The notes beneath the pieces were generated by a model. The model ran no database searches. It was not told the origin of the DNA and was given only the letters and a program-made list of their open reading frames with translations. Positions 5,184 to 6,274 of a stretch of 6,274 bases of DNA are shown here, one piece after another. Location: the NCBI GenBank assembly GCA_002329525.1, contig DCTI01000217.1:1285-7558 (forward strand), written 5' to 3'. A program made the translations under genes and the position numbers. This DNA is from Negativicutes bacterium UBA1444 (GTDB taxonomy: Bacteria; Bacillota; Negativicutes; UBA1444). Every line of letters begins with the position of its first letter. Within the stretch, counting starts at the first letter, position 1.

Positions 5184-6274
5184 TCATTCGCCGACTGGCG
5201 CCGCTTGCTTCCGTTTTTGTTTTCGTAATTCGGCAACTACCGTCCACCCCAGGATCAGCGCGGCAACCGCCAACAACGTACCGGAAATCGGCCGTTGGAC
5301 AAAGAAGAGGAAATTGCCGTCCGCCATGATCAATCCCTGCCGCAGACTTTTTTCAAAGACCGGCCCCAGGACCAGTCCCACCAGCAACGGTGTGGCCGAA
5401 TAGTTCAAGGTTTTGAAGATGAATCCCAGCAGACCGAAAAACAGCAGCATGAAAATATCGAAAGCGCTGTTGTTGAGGCTGTAGGCGCCGATAAACATGA
5501 TCGCGGTCACGACGGGGATCAAAAATTTTGCTGGCACCTTGGTCAGGGAGGCAAACAGGCCGACCAGCGGCAGGTTCAGGATCAGCAACATGAAGTTGCC
5601 GATATACATACTGGCCACCACCAGCCAAAACAACTGCGAGTGCCCGGTGATGAAGGTTGGCCCCGGCGCCACGCCGTGCAGCATCAAACCGCCGAGCAAC
5701 ACCGCCGTGGCCGGAGCAAACGGAATCCCCAGGGCCAAAAGCGGCACCATGGCGCCGGCGGCCGCTGCATTGTTCGCCGACTCCGGGCCGGCGACCCCTT
5801 CGATTGCCCCTTTGCCGAATTCCTCCGGATGTTTGGAAATGCCTTTTTCGAGCCGGTACGACACCAAGGACGATAAAATCGCCGCCGGCCCTGGAATCAG
5901 GCCAATGGGAAAACCAACGAACGATCCGCGGATGACCGGCCATACCGATTTCTTCAGTTCCTCGCGATTCGGATACAGTTCGCGGAATTTTACCTTGATC
6001 ATTTCCCCGACGTCATACGGTTCCACCGCGATGGCAAATACCTCGGCCATCCCGAACAAACCCATGGCACAGGGCAGAAACTCGATGCCCCGGGTCAGTT
6101 CCAGCACGTCGAACGACAAGCGGTTGAAACCGGTCAGCACATCAATGCCGATGGTGCTGATCATCATGCCGAGAGTAAACACCAAAAATGCCTTGATGAA
6201 TGAATCGCCCGACAGATTGCTCAGCAGCAGCATGCCGACCAGGCTGATGGCGAAATACTCGGGCGGGCCGAACG
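5184..6274 (-). CDS. tctA: Tripartite tricarboxylate transporter large permease subunit TctA, N-terminus cut by window edge
   Basis: Polytopic inner-membrane subunit of a TTT secondary transporter, which moves the carboxylate delivered by TctC using an ion gradient. The visible 362 residues are the C-terminal part of a protein usually about 500 aa long. The reading frame is open to the window edge and the first visible residues, FGPPEYFAISLVG, match the family segment FGPxEYFAL, so the ATG at 6233 is internal. Other hallmarks, in visible numbering: GLIPGPAAILSSLVSY (124-139), the second-repeat counterpart of the family's PG motif; FGKGAIEGVAGPESANNAA (152-170), the strongest TctA signature; GIPFAPATAVLLG (182-194); HGVAPGP (199-205); and PLLVGLVLGPVFEKSLRQG (295-313). 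A last hydrophobic segment and a basic tail (LRKQKRKQ) end the protein. No tctB follows it; TctB must lie upstream or elsewhere. Confidence 0.95.
   Translation of the reverse strand, partial: FGPPEYFAISLVGMLLLSNLSGDSFIKAFLVFTLGMMISTIGIDVLTGFNRLSFDVLELTRGIEFLPCAMGLFGMAEVFAIAVEPYDVGEMIKVKFRELYPNREELKKSVWPVIRGSFVGFPIGLIPGPAAILSSLVSYRLEKGISKHPEEFGKGAIEGVAGPESANNAAAAGAMVPLLALGIPFAPATAVLLGGLMLHGVAPGPTFITGHSQLFWLVVASMYIGNFMLLILNLPLVGLFASLTKVPAKFLIPVVTAIMFIGAYSLNNSAFDIFMLLFFGLLGFIFKTLNYSATPLLVGLVLGPVFEKSLRQGLIMADGNFLFFVQRPISGTLLAVAALILGWTVVAELRKQKRKQAAPVGE

Overview
The window is one co-directional gene cluster on the minus strand. Read 5'->3' in the direction of transcription (right to left) it holds: a TctA-type carboxylate permease subunit (cut at its N-terminus by the right edge), a TctC-type lipoprotein solute-binding protein, a LarA-like (lactate racemase domain) protein, a DapA/NAL-superfamily class I aldolase or lyase, a D-isomer-specific 2-hydroxyacid dehydrogenase without an ACT domain, and an iron-containing alcohol dehydrogenase (cut at its C-terminus by the left edge). 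Spacers are 14 to 105 nt and every gene has a recognisable Shine-Dalgarno sequence, so a single operon is likely. No promoter, rho-independent terminator, tRNA, rRNA, CRISPR array or mobile element was seen; the real promoter and terminator probably lie outside the window. No gene-free stretch exceeds about 105 nt.

The DNA is GC-rich, with strong GGAGG-like ribosome sites and a Lys-rich tether after the lipobox cysteine of the binding protein. Together with the gene content (TTT transporter, Fe-ADH, LarA-like protein) this suggests an anaerobic or fermentative bacterium, perhaps a GC-rich Firmicute such as a Negativicute. That assignment is a low-confidence inference.

The working model is a catabolic route for an imported hydroxy-carboxylate. 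TctA/TctC (with a TctB not visible here) would import it. The LarA-like protein would racemise or epimerise a 2-hydroxyacid, the 2-hydroxyacid dehydrogenase would oxidise C2 to a 2-oxo acid, and the lyase would cleave a 2-oxo-4-hydroxy acid into pyruvate plus an aldehyde. The Fe-ADH would then reduce the aldehyde and recycle NADH. Each family call is well supported by motifs; the pathway and the substrate are inference.

Three details matter for annotation. The LarA-like gene most likely starts at a GTG at 3969, not at the upstream ATG at 4038, because the extra codons lie across a 14-bp GC-rich stem-loop. The aldolase most likely starts at the ATG at 2615, not the TTG at 2624. The tctA-tctC spacer carries two copies of the same ribosome-binding sequence, the first of which is well placed before a 16-codon mini-ORF.
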